NCBI RefSeq assembly: GCF_938045465.1
Contig: NZ_CALIBF010000007.1
Span: 1-42,824, forward strand
DNA: 42,824 nucleotides
Reading direction: 5' to 3'
Origin: an uncultured Campylobacter sp.
GTDB lineage: Bacteria > Campylobacterota > Campylobacteria > Campylobacterales > Campylobacteraceae
The position numbers were made by a program, and so were the translations under genes. Position 1 is the first letter of the stretch. Each line of letters begins with the position of its first letter. The notes beneath the pieces are model-generated. The model was not told the origin of the DNA. It made no database searches and worked only from the letters and a program-made list of their open reading frames with translations. Of the stretch, positions 16,093 to 24,948 are shown piece after piece.

Positions 16093-16995
16093 TTAGATCA
16101 TATCTTTTAGTTTATTGCCGATACCGAGTGCGTCTTGATGACACACGTCGATACAGCGTCCGCACAGCGTGCAGTCGATCCCTTTTAGCATAAATTTGCT
16201 CTTATCGCCTAGGTTTTCGGATGCCTTTTTTTTGGTGATGTCTAACACGTGCGAGACGAAGCAGACGTCTTGGCAAACGCCGCAGTGATCGCACCTGCTC
16301 TTATCCCAAGTAATCTTGCTAAGGCTTGCTTTCGCCGCAAGCGAATAGGTGCTTCCTAGCGGGCATAGATGAGTGCACCACGCTCGCCTGCTAAAAAATA
16401 CTTCGAGCAAAAACACAAAAACGATCCAAAGCCCCGCCAGCGAAAAGCCGTAGATGATGAAGCGCGATAAAATTCCAACTACGTTAAAAATTTCAAAAAC
16501 GAGCAGGTCTGTAATAGCACTTAGCAGCAAAAATACCGCCCAGATCGCATATCGCATACCGCGAGGCAGGGTGCGCTCCTTGATGACGTGCTTGGCAATT
16601 AGCGTATTATGCAGCTTCTCGCCGATCTCGCTAAGCGCTCCGTAAGGGCAGATCCACGAGCAAAACGCCTTGCCGCCCGCGATGAAATAAAACAGCAAGA
16701 TCGTGCCCGAGCCTATGAGTAGATTTATCGGCAGATCCTTGTGTGCGGCGATCACCTCAAGAGTCGCGAAAGGATCTGATAGATGAAAGCCAAGTATCCG
16801 CGAGCCGCTGATGTCGCCTTCTAAAATTTGAATATCCGCGCGAAAGGAAAGCACGAAAAGTAGATGTACCAAAAATACCGTAGCGTAGCGCAGAGCCCGA
16901 ATGCTGGGGCGCCATTTGCCGCTTTTATTTCTAAGCGCGAAGGTCGAGAAAAAGCTCGTATTTTTGATCGTGCATCGCGAATTATATTTATCCAA
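16093..16995 (-). CDS. nosH: NosH, NapH-like membrane polyferredoxin
   Basis: 300 residues, read from a TTG three bases after the nosC2 stop. Four to five membrane helices plus two CxxxCP motifs facing the membrane region (CSWICPYG, CTHLCPLG) and two C-terminal ferredoxin-type clusters, CDHCGVCQDVC and CTLCGRCIDVC. NapH-like proteins oxidise menaquinol and pass electrons to the NapG-like partner; in Wolinella-type nos clusters NosG and NosH are proposed to do this for N2O reduction in place of NosR. Spacing to nosC2 and nosF (8 bp) indicates one transcript. Confidence 0.9.
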   Translation of the reverse strand: MDKYNSRCTIKNTSFFSTFALRNKSGKWRPSIRALRYATVFLVHLLFVLSFRADIQILEGDISGSRILGFHLSDPFATLEVIAAHKDLPINLLIGSGTILLFYFIAGGKAFCSWICPYGALSEIGEKLHNTLIAKHVIKERTLPRGMRYAIWAVFLLLSAITDLLVFEIFNVVGILSRFIIYGFSLAGLWIVFVFLLEVFFSRRAWCTHLCPLGSTYSLAAKASLSKITWDKSRCDHCGVCQDVCFVSHVLDITKKKASENLGDKSKFMLKGIDCTLCGRCIDVCHQDALGIGNKLKDMI

Positions 16996-16998
16996 GAG

Positions 16999-17445
16999 CT
17001 ACTCTTTAAATTTTGAAATTTCATCCGCGAGCTTATCTAGGCTCTCGTCGCTTACGTTGGTTAAAAGCCCGCTCATTAGGCTGTTTTTGATCTTGCCCGC
17101 CTTATAGTCTTTGAGACTTGCTAAAATTTGATCCTTGCTCTTGCCTCCGATCGGCGGAGCGATCTTGCCGCGTCCGTCATCGCCGTGGCAGGGCGCGCAG
17201 CTTACCAGATAGGAGCTGCTAACCTTGAAATCGCGCTCTTTGACGCTCTGCTGCAAAATTTTAATATTTTTTACGTCCTTATCGTCGATGAGATCGACGC
17301 TTTTGCTCTGCGGCGCAGGCTTTGCTTGCGTTTGCGGCTTGACTTCCTGCTGCGGCGCGCTAGAATCGTCCGAACTAGCCATAAAGATCATCAGCGCGAT
17401 CAGTGCTACACCCAAAATCAAAGCTAAAATTTTGCCCGGTTTCAT
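16999..17445 (-). CDS. nosC2: NosC2, membrane-anchored monoheme cytochrome c
   Basis: 148 residues with an N-terminal membrane anchor (ILALILGVALIALMIFMAS), a Gln/Lys/Pro-rich linker (28-50) and one heme motif CAPCH at 83-87 followed by GDDGRGKIAPPIGG, typical of small class I cytochromes; a Met ligand is plausible in SLMSGLL. Proposed role: electron transfer from NosGH toward the heme domain of NosZ. The ATG overlaps nosC1 stop (4 bp). Confidence 0.85.
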   Translation of the reverse strand: MKPGKILALILGVALIALMIFMASSDDSSAPQQEVKPQTQAKPAPQSKSVDLIDDKDVKNIKILQQSVKERDFKVSSSYLVSCAPCHGDDGRGKIAPPIGGKSKDQILASLKDYKAGKIKNSLMSGLLTNVSDESLDKLADEISKFKE

Positions 17446-18074
17446 TTCTGCTCCTTAAATTGTTTGTTGAACTCATAAATTTCTTTCGCCATCGTCTCTA
17501 TCTGCTGCTCGCTCATGCCGTTTACGAGCTGCACCATAAGTGGGTTGGGCTTTTCTTTAAATTTATACTTTTTAATCATATCCACGATCTGCGCGTCGGT
17601 TTTATCCAGAAGCGACGGACCGATGATGCCGTTGGCGTAGTCGTCGTGGCACGCTGAACAGCGCAGGATAAAATCATGCCCAAGGCGCTTTTTCATCAGG
17701 TCGAAATTTAGCTTTTCGTATTGGTTTTTGATGCTCGAATATGCCACGATGTTTTTGGTCGTTTCGTTTACATCGCCGTTTAGGTTAAAATTTACCTTTC
17801 GCTCGCCGTAAAAATCGTAGCTTACGAACTTATCGTCCTTCTTGGGCGCTTCGCCGCTTTTAACGCTGATGCGAGGCTTGGCAGTGGAATTTTGATCCGC
17901 TTTCTGCGATGCGGAATTTAAACTCGCGGAATTTTGTTCTGCGGAGCTTTGCGAAACAGAATTCTGCCCCGCGGAGCTTGCCGCGGCGGAGCTTGAATCG
18001 TCGTTATCTCCGCAGCCGCATAGCAAAAGCGCCGCAGCTAGTGAGCAGAGGTAGAATTTAATGGAGTTTTTCAT
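17442..18074 (-). CDS. nosC1: NosC1, lipoprotein monoheme cytochrome c
   Basis: 210 residues; signal with lipobox (AAALLLCGCG, Cys19/21). Residues ~27-65 are an Asn-Ser-Ala low-complexity linker (AGQNSVSQSSAEQNSASLNSA). The heme site CSACH is at 139-143, with a possible Met ligand in LMVQLVNGM. Paired with nosC2 as the electron-transfer cytochromes of the cluster. Overlaps nosG by 4 bp upstream and nosC2 by 4 bp downstream. Confidence 0.85.
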   Translation of the reverse strand: MKNSIKFYLCSLAAALLLCGCGDNDDSSSAAASSAGQNSVSQSSAEQNSASLNSASQKADQNSTAKPRISVKSGEAPKKDDKFVSYDFYGERKVNFNLNGDVNETTKNIVAYSSIKNQYEKLNFDLMKKRLGHDFILRCSACHDDYANGIIGPSLLDKTDAQIVDMIKKYKFKEKPNPLMVQLVNGMSEQQIETMAKEIYEFNKQFKEQK

Positions 18075-18874
18075 TGTTTTCCTTCATAGATTGATTTGTA
18101 ATCCGCCCGCGGGATTATCTCGATGATACGCGCCGGGCAGAGCTCTGCGCACGCCCCGCAACCGACGCAAGCGCTACGGATCTGCGGGGCGAAATGCGCG
18201 CCCGCTTCTATCATCGCGATGGCATCAAGTGGCTGCGGGTAAGGGCACAGCGACGCGCATAGATCACAGACCTTGCCCTCTTTCGCCGCCAGCGCGGAGT
18301 TTAACTCGCGCTCCTGCTCGGTCTTGGCGGGCTTTAGGCGCAGATCGTCTGGTTTTAAAACCTGCCCGCGATACGCCAAACAGGCGTCTAAATTTTCAAT
18401 CACGGCGATACCCATCGCAACCTTTTTAGGCTCGTTAGTCTCGTGGCTGAGCGCGCCGCTTGGACAGGCGAGCACGCAAGGAAGCGCGCCGCAAAGATAG
18501 CAGCCCCGCTCTTTGGCATCGATGACCGGGGTACCGATGTCAAAAAGATGCGTAATATCGAGCAGATAGATGCTGTGATAGGGGCAGACCTGCACGCATT
18601 GGCCGCACTTGATACAGCTAGAGCGGAAGCCGCGCTCCGCTAGCGCTCCGGGCGGGCGTAGATACAAAGAGGCGGAATCCCCGCTAGAATTTTGTTTTAT
18701 GGGATTCGGCGCAGAATTTTGTCCTGTGGAATTTACGGAATTTTGCTTGTTTAAATTTTGCGCTTCACTGCCTGCGGAATTGGTAGAATTTCCATCCGCA
18801 AACAAGCTCGCTGCCCCGAGTGTCCCGAGCGCTCCGCCAAGTAGTTTTATCGCTTCGCGTCTATTCTTTATCAT
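18071..18874 (-). CDS. nosG: NosG, NapG-like periplasmic four-cluster ferredoxin
   Basis: 267 residues. A twin-arginine-type signal, NRREAIKLLGGALGTLGAAS, is consistent with export of a folded Fe-S protein. A 40-residue linker (29-68) is Asn/Ser-rich (NSTNSAGSEAQNLNKQNS), then four [4Fe-4S] motifs: CIKCGQCVQVCP (from 87), CYLCGALPCVLACP (from 125), CDLCASLCPYP, and CVGCGACAELCP. It would accept electrons from NosH. Overlaps nosD (4 bp) and nosC1 (4 bp). Confidence 0.9.
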   Translation of the reverse strand: MIKNRREAIKLLGGALGTLGAASLFADGNSTNSAGSEAQNLNKQNSVNSTGQNSAPNPIKQNSSGDSASLYLRPPGALAERGFRSSCIKCGQCVQVCPYHSIYLLDITHLFDIGTPVIDAKERGCYLCGALPCVLACPSGALSHETNEPKKVAMGIAVIENLDACLAYRGQVLKPDDLRLKPAKTEQERELNSALAAKEGKVCDLCASLCPYPQPLDAIAMIEAGAHFAPQIRSACVGCGACAELCPARIIEIIPRADYKSIYEGKQ

Positions 18875-20076
18875 TGCCTCATCCTAGGTTTTGGATCTTT
18901 TAGCAGTAGCTCAGGCTCTGAAAACGGAGCGAGCTTGGAGATGAAATTTAAAAGCGCGATCCCGCTGGAGCCGTAAAAAAACCGCACGCTTGGCTTATGC
19001 GCCCAAAGCCTATCCGCGTAGGCGTATGAGCTGTAGCTAACGTCGCCGTAGCCGTCACCATCGCGATCAAATCCGTCGTAATCGTCGAAGTAGTTGCCAC
19101 TCCACTCGTTTTGCAAGAGCTTGGATTGGGGCGTATCGTTTAGCACGATCTCCATATTGCCTTTAAATTTATTGTTTTTAAATACACTTTTTAGCTGCGT
19201 GGCGTGGAATTGCACGCCGATGCTGTTGTATTCGATATCGTTGTTTTCAAAAACGTTAAGCGAGCCCGGCTGATAGGGGGATTGATCCAGATAAAATCCG
19301 CGGGCATTGTAAACGACTTTATTATCTGTAACCCTGAAATTTGAGCTATCCTTCATACCGATGCCTACGCCGTAGGCGCCGTCCGCGTTGCGCACGACAT
19401 TGCGTCTGGCGATATTGTCGCTTGAAAACATAAAAAATAATCCCACGCTGTTGCCGTCGTAGTAGTTATCCTCCACGACGTTATGCCCGGAGTTCATAAA
19501 GTGCAGAGAATAGCGACAGCTATGGCCTTTATTGCCTGCGACGAGATTACCGTTTGAGAAGTAAAAAACGGTGTCGCGGACGTTGTGGACGTCGTTATTT
19601 AAAATTTTATTGGCATTGGAATACCAAAGCTTGATACCGTCGCCTTTAAAACTCGTGCGGTAGGCGTTACTTGAAATTTCGTTGCCCTCGATCGTTACGT
19701 CGTTTGCCTTGCTTAGCACGACGCCGTAGAGCACGTCTTTGATGAGATTATTTTTTATGATTACGCTGTTTACGTCGCTTACGTTGATCCCTGCATCCTC
19801 GCTAAGATGTTCGAAGCCTCCGTTTTGAATTGTTAAATTCTTGATTGTAACATGCGGAGAGCGGACGCGGATGACCGTTCCGTTGCGATCGCCTATGATC
19901 ACGGCGGAGCGGTCTAGTCCGTCGATAATAAGGGGTTTATTGATTAAAATATTGCCGTGATACTCGCCCGCGGCTAGTTCTATAATATCGCCCGCTTTTG
20001 CGCTATCGATCGCGTCTTGAAGCTCGCCCGCGCCTAAGCTTAGCGCGAGCGAGAATGCTAGAAGCAAAAGCCTCAT
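18871..20076 (-). CDS. nosD: NosD, periplasmic right-handed beta-helix for CuZ assembly
   Basis: 401 residues with a signal peptide (MRLLLLAFSLALSLGAG). The body is a run of parallel beta-helix coils: INKPLIIDGLDRSAVIIGD, VTIKNLTIQNGG, NDVTIEGNEISSNA, GHNVVEDNYYDGNSVGLFF, NFRVTDNKVVYNARGFYLD. The C-terminal WSGNYFDDYDGFDRDGDGYGD is typical of NosD. It partners with NosFY in delivering sulfur to NosZ. Its ATG overlaps nosB by 4 bp. Confidence 0.92.
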   Translation of the reverse strand: MRLLLLAFSLALSLGAGELQDAIDSAKAGDIIELAAGEYHGNILINKPLIIDGLDRSAVIIGDRNGTVIRVRSPHVTIKNLTIQNGGFEHLSEDAGINVSDVNSVIIKNNLIKDVLYGVVLSKANDVTIEGNEISSNAYRTSFKGDGIKLWYSNANKILNNDVHNVRDTVFYFSNGNLVAGNKGHSCRYSLHFMNSGHNVVEDNYYDGNSVGLFFMFSSDNIARRNVVRNADGAYGVGIGMKDSSNFRVTDNKVVYNARGFYLDQSPYQPGSLNVFENNDIEYNSIGVQFHATQLKSVFKNNKFKGNMEIVLNDTPQSKLLQNEWSGNYFDDYDGFDRDGDGYGDVSYSSYAYADRLWAHKPSVRFFYGSSGIALLNFISKLAPFSEPELLLKDPKPRMRQ

Positions 20077-20849
20077 CTATGCTCTCGTAGAAATTTTTTC
20101 TTAGATAGCAGTGCTAACGCTGATAGTAGCGACAGGGCCAGCATTAGCCAAAAGCCAAGAGCCGGATATGAATGGGTAGTAAAATGCGCCACGCTGCCGT
20201 CGCCAAATGCTGTAGGCATAAAAGGCTTTATTTTAAACGCGCCCCAGTCTTGCAGGTTGTGCCCGAACCAATACAGCCAACCCACGTAGCAGCCTATGAA
20301 GATAAGCGGCGCGATGATCGGCAGGATCATAAGCAGAGTCTGCCCCTTGCCGTCGTAGTACAAAAACGCAAGCATACCGATCGTAGCGATTATGAGATAA
20401 TACGGCGATAGCGAGTGCTCGAGCGTGCCGCCGCGCCAGACGGGATACATGCCGATGTAGTGATTTAGGGTATTCATCTCGCCGACATCGCCGCTAAAGC
20501 CGTCAACGTGGACGTAAAGTGGAATTCCATCGGGGAAAGCCTCTTTTGGATAGTTTGGCGCTTCAAGTGAAATTTTCCACACCGGTATGCTAGGTACGCC
20601 CACTTCAAATTTATGCTCCAGCATCGCGCCTAGATCATTTTTAACATCACTAGGAATTAGGTGATTTTTATACGATGCTTTTGTATAAAAATTCCATATC
20701 GGTGCGGAGTATGCGGGCAGCTGCGAGACGCTGCTAACCTGCCCCGATACGATTTTGCCTTGGACTTTGAAAAATCCGAGCGTAGGGATGGTAAAAGCGA
20801 CCGTCATAATAAGCAGCGCTAAAATCGCGTAAATTTTATATTTTGGCAT
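20073..20849 (-). CDS. nosB: NosB, membrane protein of clade II nos clusters
   Basis: 258 residues: one N-terminal membrane helix, a ~110-residue exported part (LISGQVSS-like start, then PNYPKEAFPDGIPLYVHVDG and LNHYIGMYP), and three C-terminal helices (YLIIATIGMLAFLYY; ILPIIAPLIFIGCYVGWLYWF; LGFWLMLALSLLSALALL). This layout and the position right after nosZ match NosB, a marker of clade II N2O reducers whose role is still undefined. Good RBS (AAGGAGATGAA) before the ATG. Separated from nosZ by a GC hairpin. Confidence 0.88.
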   Translation of the reverse strand: MPKYKIYAILALLIMTVAFTIPTLGFFKVQGKIVSGQVSSVSQLPAYSAPIWNFYTKASYKNHLIPSDVKNDLGAMLEHKFEVGVPSIPVWKISLEAPNYPKEAFPDGIPLYVHVDGFSGDVGEMNTLNHYIGMYPVWRGGTLEHSLSPYYLIIATIGMLAFLYYDGKGQTLLMILPIIAPLIFIGCYVGWLYWFGHNLQDWGAFKIKPFMPTAFGDGSVAHFTTHSYPALGFWLMLALSLLSALALLSKKKFLREHR

Positions 20850-20866
20850 TTCATCTCCTTTAAATT

Positions 20867-20884
20867 CTCCCCCTTGCGGGGGAG
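20867..20884 (-). terminator. GC hairpin between nosZ and nosB
   Basis: Stem CTCCCCC / GGGGGAG with loop TTGC (read on plus), 8 bp after the nosZ stop and 18 bp before nosB. No T-run follows on the minus strand; the next bases are the nosB RBS region. More likely a partial attenuator or an mRNA 3'-end stabiliser than a full terminator. Confidence 0.5.
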
Positions 20885-20891
20885 AGTGGGG

Positions 20892-23483
20892 CTAGTTAAG
20901 ACCCGCATTCTCATCGACCCATTTTAGGTATTCGATGATATCTTTGATCTCTTCGTCTTTCATATGCTGATTTGGCATGCGAAGGTTGAAGTAATTTATC
21001 ATTGCCTTAACGTAGTCGTCTTCGTAGAATTTAGCAGGGTCTTTGATGAAATCGGCTACCCATTTTTCGCCGTTTTCATGGCGGAGTAGGACGCCCGTTA
21101 GATCAGGACCCGAGCTTACTTGACCGATGACGTGGCAGCCGTTGCAGCCTCCGCGTAGGTAGGCCTTCTCGCCGTTAGATGCAGCCTCGCTCATAGGAGT
21201 GGAGAGCTCGCGGATTAGGTTGTTTTTAGCGCGAAGTCCGACATCCGCGGTTTTTACTAAATACTGCCAAACTTGACCTTCCCAAAGTATCGCGCCGTTC
21301 ATATCGCCTGCTTTTACCGCGGCGTCTGCCTTGGCTTTGGTTTCAGGAATTTTGCCGTATTGATCTAGCGCATCATCGACTAAAGCCTTGACCTTAGGAT
21401 ATTTCTCGTAGTTTTTCTCTTTTAAGAATTTAACGACTGATTGAATAACATCATCGGTGGCTTTATTCGTAGCTACTACCTTGTCGTATTCAGCTTTTAG
21501 AGCCTCTGGGCTAAGAGCTTTTAGCATAGAAGCTTTAGCTGAAGTGTATTTTTTATTCGGATCTTTTACGTATAGATATCCAAACATCTCAAGGTGCAAC
21601 GCAGAGCAGAATTCCGTGCAGTAGAAAGGAAATACGCCTTCTTTATCTGCGATGAAATTTACGCTCGCAGTCTTACCCGGCTCAAGCGACATATGCAGAT
21701 CATAATCATCAACCGTAAAGCCGTGAGTTTCGTCCTCGGCACGCTCTAAATTTGTCATATAGATCGTTACGTTATCGTCCTTATTAACCTCGATGTGCTC
21801 AGGATTAATATGGCTGCGGATCGCTGTAGCATAGACTTTTACGTTTTTGCCGTCGCGCTCGATGCGCTCCTGACCTGCTAGCGTCATAGCAGGGTGTTGC
21901 TTGCCGGTACGAGAGTTCGTTCCCATAGTATAGGTAGGTTTCGTATGAAGCTTACTAGCTGCGATAGAAACTACGTCGTGCGGCTCGCCTAGACCGATAG
22001 GAAGATCGTAAAGCATCTCCATTTTAGGTCCTGTAATATCGATGAGCTGGTGATTTTGCGGATGAAGCGGTCCGATAGGATTAAATCTATCGATCGAAAG
22101 CTTATCTAGCGCGATTACGTATTTGCCGACAGGCTTTGAGGATTTGCCCTCCATAGAATCAAGGTGTCCGATATTGTAGTGAACATTGATCCTATCTAAA
22201 ACCTTTAGCGTTTTGTAGTTCCATTTTACGATCTGGCTATCAACGTAAAGCGATGTATAGATTACGCCATCTTGCGAATCGAAGGTGTTATGCAAAGGTC
22301 CAAGACCAAGCTCTGCTTGTCCGTGAAGCGTCTTTTGCATATCTAGGATCGGAATTCCGTATGGATCCTTGCCTGCATATTCTTTTTTATCAATTAGCTC
22401 TTTGATCTTTTTAAAATCATAAACGCTAGCGTGAGTATCTAGTTTACCGCCGATAATGATATAGCGACCATCAGGGCTAACATCGACGCCGTGAGGGGAT
22501 TTAGCCTCAGGGATCAAAAATAGCGCTCCCGCTTTTACGGCGGCATCTATCGTAACGATTCTGTGTCCGTTTACGACCTTGTAGTTTTTGCTATCTTGAG
22601 CAAGTTTTTCTAGAATTTGCCAGTTGTAAACGTGCAAGTAGTCGGTATCGTTGCGGCTCATACCGGCTTCCATCGGAGGCAGACCCTTTTCGATGCCGCC
22701 TGTGTACATTTCGGAGTTGAAGCTGTTGGTAAACGCCCAGCCGAAGCTCTCGCCCTTACCTGCGTCACTTAGATCTTGCATATATGGAGGAAGCTCTAGA
22801 GAAAAGGATTTATTTACGTCGATTTTGCCTTTATCGTAGTCAAATTTCCATAGCGTTACCGCACCGCGATAGACTGCTTGATACTCCTCGATTGGGTGCC
22901 AGTCGTTATCAAAAGGGGCTGCGTATTGGCTGGTTTCGATGACGTATTCGGTATTAGGCGTTACGAAAGAGCCGCCGTGATCGCTTTTGATTACGGGATT
23001 TACGACTATTTGAGTAGTTTCGAAATCGGATAAATTTATAACCGCGATTCTTGGGTTTGCCTTATCGTTGATAAAGAGATAATCGCCCACATACTCGCCA
23101 TTTTTCTCGCTGAAATTTGGATGGTGAGTATCACCCCAGTTGATCTCTTTGCCGTTAATAGAGCCCGATCTTAAGACCGCCTTACTCTCCTCATCAAAGC
23201 CGTATCCCTGCCAAGGCTCCGGGGTAAATACGCCGATATATTTGTAGATCCTCATCGACGGCACGCCGTAAACGATCACCTGTCCGCTTTGACCGCCGGA
23301 AGAGAAGACCATATAATCGTCCTTCCTACCGGTCGGCTGATAGGTCTTAGCCGCCGCTAAAACGTCTTTTTCGCTTAAATTTCGTTCTTTCATCACGCGC
23401 TCTAGGTCGCTATCTGCGGCACACAGGGCGCTTGCGGCGAACAAAACCGAGCCCAAAAGCACGGGTTTGAAACTTTTTAACAT
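20892..23483 (-). CDS. nosZ: Clade II nitrous oxide reductase with C-terminal cytochrome c domain
   Basis: 863 residues; reduces N2O to N2 in the periplasm. Sec-type signal MLKSFKPVLLGSVLFAASALCA, without twin arginines, as in clade II. The seven-bladed propeller carries CuZ-type histidines in DHGG, SPHGVDVSPDG, GPLHNTF and GEPHD. The CuA domain has C622-x3-C626-x3-H630-xx-M633 (YCTEFCSALHLEM). After a helical linker, a class I cytochrome c domain carries CNGCH at 780-784 with a Met ligand probably in LRMPNQHM. The fusion is the Wolinella/Campylobacter form, fed by NosC cytochromes. It starts 12 bp after the propeller gene. Confidence 0.97.
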   Translation of the reverse strand: MLKSFKPVLLGSVLFAASALCAADSDLERVMKERNLSEKDVLAAAKTYQPTGRKDDYMVFSSGGQSGQVIVYGVPSMRIYKYIGVFTPEPWQGYGFDEESKAVLRSGSINGKEINWGDTHHPNFSEKNGEYVGDYLFINDKANPRIAVINLSDFETTQIVVNPVIKSDHGGSFVTPNTEYVIETSQYAAPFDNDWHPIEEYQAVYRGAVTLWKFDYDKGKIDVNKSFSLELPPYMQDLSDAGKGESFGWAFTNSFNSEMYTGGIEKGLPPMEAGMSRNDTDYLHVYNWQILEKLAQDSKNYKVVNGHRIVTIDAAVKAGALFLIPEAKSPHGVDVSPDGRYIIIGGKLDTHASVYDFKKIKELIDKKEYAGKDPYGIPILDMQKTLHGQAELGLGPLHNTFDSQDGVIYTSLYVDSQIVKWNYKTLKVLDRINVHYNIGHLDSMEGKSSKPVGKYVIALDKLSIDRFNPIGPLHPQNHQLIDITGPKMEMLYDLPIGLGEPHDVVSIAASKLHTKPTYTMGTNSRTGKQHPAMTLAGQERIERDGKNVKVYATAIRSHINPEHIEVNKDDNVTIYMTNLERAEDETHGFTVDDYDLHMSLEPGKTASVNFIADKEGVFPFYCTEFCSALHLEMFGYLYVKDPNKKYTSAKASMLKALSPEALKAEYDKVVATNKATDDVIQSVVKFLKEKNYEKYPKVKALVDDALDQYGKIPETKAKADAAVKAGDMNGAILWEGQVWQYLVKTADVGLRAKNNLIRELSTPMSEAASNGEKAYLRGGCNGCHVIGQVSSGPDLTGVLLRHENGEKWVADFIKDPAKFYEDDYVKAMINYFNLRMPNQHMKDEEIKDIIEYLKWVDENAGLN

Positions 23484-23495
23484 ACTAATCCTTTC

Positions 23496-24653
23496 TTAGA
23501 ATTTTAAAATTTTACCTGATTTGCTGACTACGAGGATCGCTTCCCCGTCTGCGTACATCGCTAAAAATTCGCTTTTTAAATCCACAACCTCCTTTAATCC
23601 TACTTTTTGATTTTCGTAAATTTTATCTTTAGTAGCGATAAACTGCGTGCCGTGGGCGCACACGATGGATTTGATCCAAGAGCCCACGCTTTTGCGCTCG
23701 CTACTTTTTAAATTTATAAAATTCCCCTCTATATCGCCTGCAAATAGCGTCCCGTCGCAGTCTGCAAGCGCAGTGGCGATAGAGCCGCTTAAATTTTTAT
23801 CGCCAGCTTCGGCTGAAATTTCGCTTCGAGTTTTAAGCCCCTCGTCTTGAAATTTTGCGCCTTTGAATTCCGAGCCTTTAAATTCCGCGCTCTTTGCGCC
23901 GCCAGCTTTCGTTTCGTTTGGCTCGGAGGCTTGCACGATTCTCGTGCTATTAAATTCCGCATCTTTAAATTTCACGCCACTAAGCTCTCCCTGCGCGGCG
24001 CGATTAGGCGCTGTATCGCTGCCGCTAAATTTAGTCGCAAAAAGATCTGCGCTAAAACAGGCTACGCCGTTCCAGTTTGCGACGCAAAGTCCGTTAGCGC
24101 CTAGGCTAACGGCATTGATCCTGCCGTAATGAAACGAAATTCCGCGCAGCCCATCTGGGGCGGAATTTTTATTTAAAGATTGCCCGTTCGCGGTGGAATT
24201 TTCTCTTGGGGCGTAGCCGCCATCCGCGCTGTTATCAAGGTCCTCGTCTAATCTTATTAGTTGATTCTTATCCACTACCGCGTAAATCGCGTCTTTTGCG
24301 GCATAGATCGCATCTATTTGGGCTGTGCCGCTACGCCCCGTCTTAAGCGTGCGTAAAAACTTTAATCTATCGTTTAGCACCGCGATTTCGGCTCCGCCCC
24401 AAGCTAGATAAATTTTGCCGTTTTTAAAATTTAGAGCCGTGATTTCGTTATCGCTGTATTTTTGCGCGAACTCCACATCCCATTTAGCAGTATCAAACAT
24501 CCTAAGCTCGCCGCCACTGCCGCATAAAAGCAGTCGGTGCGAGCTTGCGTCGAATGCGCCCAAACGCAGCGTGGCATTTAGATCAAAGCTACCAGCTATT
24601 GCCATCTGTGATAAACAAATCAAAAAGGCAATACAAAATTTTATAAAATTCAT
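23496..24653 (-). CDS. Periplasmic beta-propeller (WD40/NapL-like) preceding nosZ
   Basis: 385 residues with a signal peptide (MNFIKFCIAFLICLSQMAIA). Repeated strand patterns of WD40/quinoprotein type: LGAFDASSHRLLLCGSGGELRMFD, ITALNFKNGKIYLAWGGAEIAVL, IDAIYAAKDAIYAVVDKNQLIRLD, TALADCDGTLFAGDIEGNF. Two low-complexity insertions (138-168 and 208-292; EFKGSEFKGAKF, NKNSAPDG) interrupt the blades. It is the first gene of the nos operon, 12 bp from nosZ. It resembles the NapL-type propellers next to periplasmic nitrate reductases; by analogy it may help NosZ maturation, but no function is established. Confidence 0.65.
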   Translation of the reverse strand: MNFIKFCIAFLICLSQMAIAGSFDLNATLRLGAFDASSHRLLLCGSGGELRMFDTAKWDVEFAQKYSDNEITALNFKNGKIYLAWGGAEIAVLNDRLKFLRTLKTGRSGTAQIDAIYAAKDAIYAVVDKNQLIRLDEDLDNSADGGYAPRENSTANGQSLNKNSAPDGLRGISFHYGRINAVSLGANGLCVANWNGVACFSADLFATKFSGSDTAPNRAAQGELSGVKFKDAEFNSTRIVQASEPNETKAGGAKSAEFKGSEFKGAKFQDEGLKTRSEISAEAGDKNLSGSIATALADCDGTLFAGDIEGNFINLKSSERKSVGSWIKSIVCAHGTQFIATKDKIYENQKVGLKEVVDLKSEFLAMYADGEAILVVSKSGKILKF

Positions 24654-24677
24654 CTTAATCCGCTCTTTGTGAAATGA

Positions 24678-24709
24678 TACTACTCCAAGGCTTAAAAATC
24701 GGTTTAAAG
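24678..24709 (-). promoter_or_regulatory. Candidate nos operon promoter
   Basis: On the minus strand a TAGTAT at 24683-24678 lies ~25 bp before the ATG at 24653, and an imperfect inverted repeat (CTTTAAA...TTTAAG, 24709-24691) lies just upstream, where a Crp/Fnr-family regulator could bind. An alternative TATAAT is at 24838-24833. Weak evidence; neither is a consensus FNR site. Confidence 0.3.
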
Positions 24710-24904
24710 CTTGAGCTATAATGGAATTCTAAGTTTTCTTAAAAGTTGCGAAATTTTATGATGTAAAAACAGTTCTAAGTGAAATTTTATTTTTCACATT
24801 TCGCTATAAATTCTGCTTTAAAATTATAATTTCAGTAAATTTTTATTTTGATAGATTTTTACAATTCGTAACGCTCCTTTAATTTTGTTTAAATAAAAAG
24901 TTAG

Positions 24905-24944
24905 TATAATCGCCAAAGTTTGTTTTAAATTTTACTGAAGGAGA
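24905..24944 (+). promoter_or_regulatory. dcuB promoter -10 and RBS
   Basis: TAGTATAAT with TATAAT at 24905-24910, followed by CGCCAAAG, and AAGGAGA at 24938-24944, four bases before the ATG. The ~295-bp spacer shared with the divergent nos operon is AT-rich and holds further TATAAT matches (24717-24722 on plus). Confidence 0.6.
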
Positions 24945-24948
24945 AACT

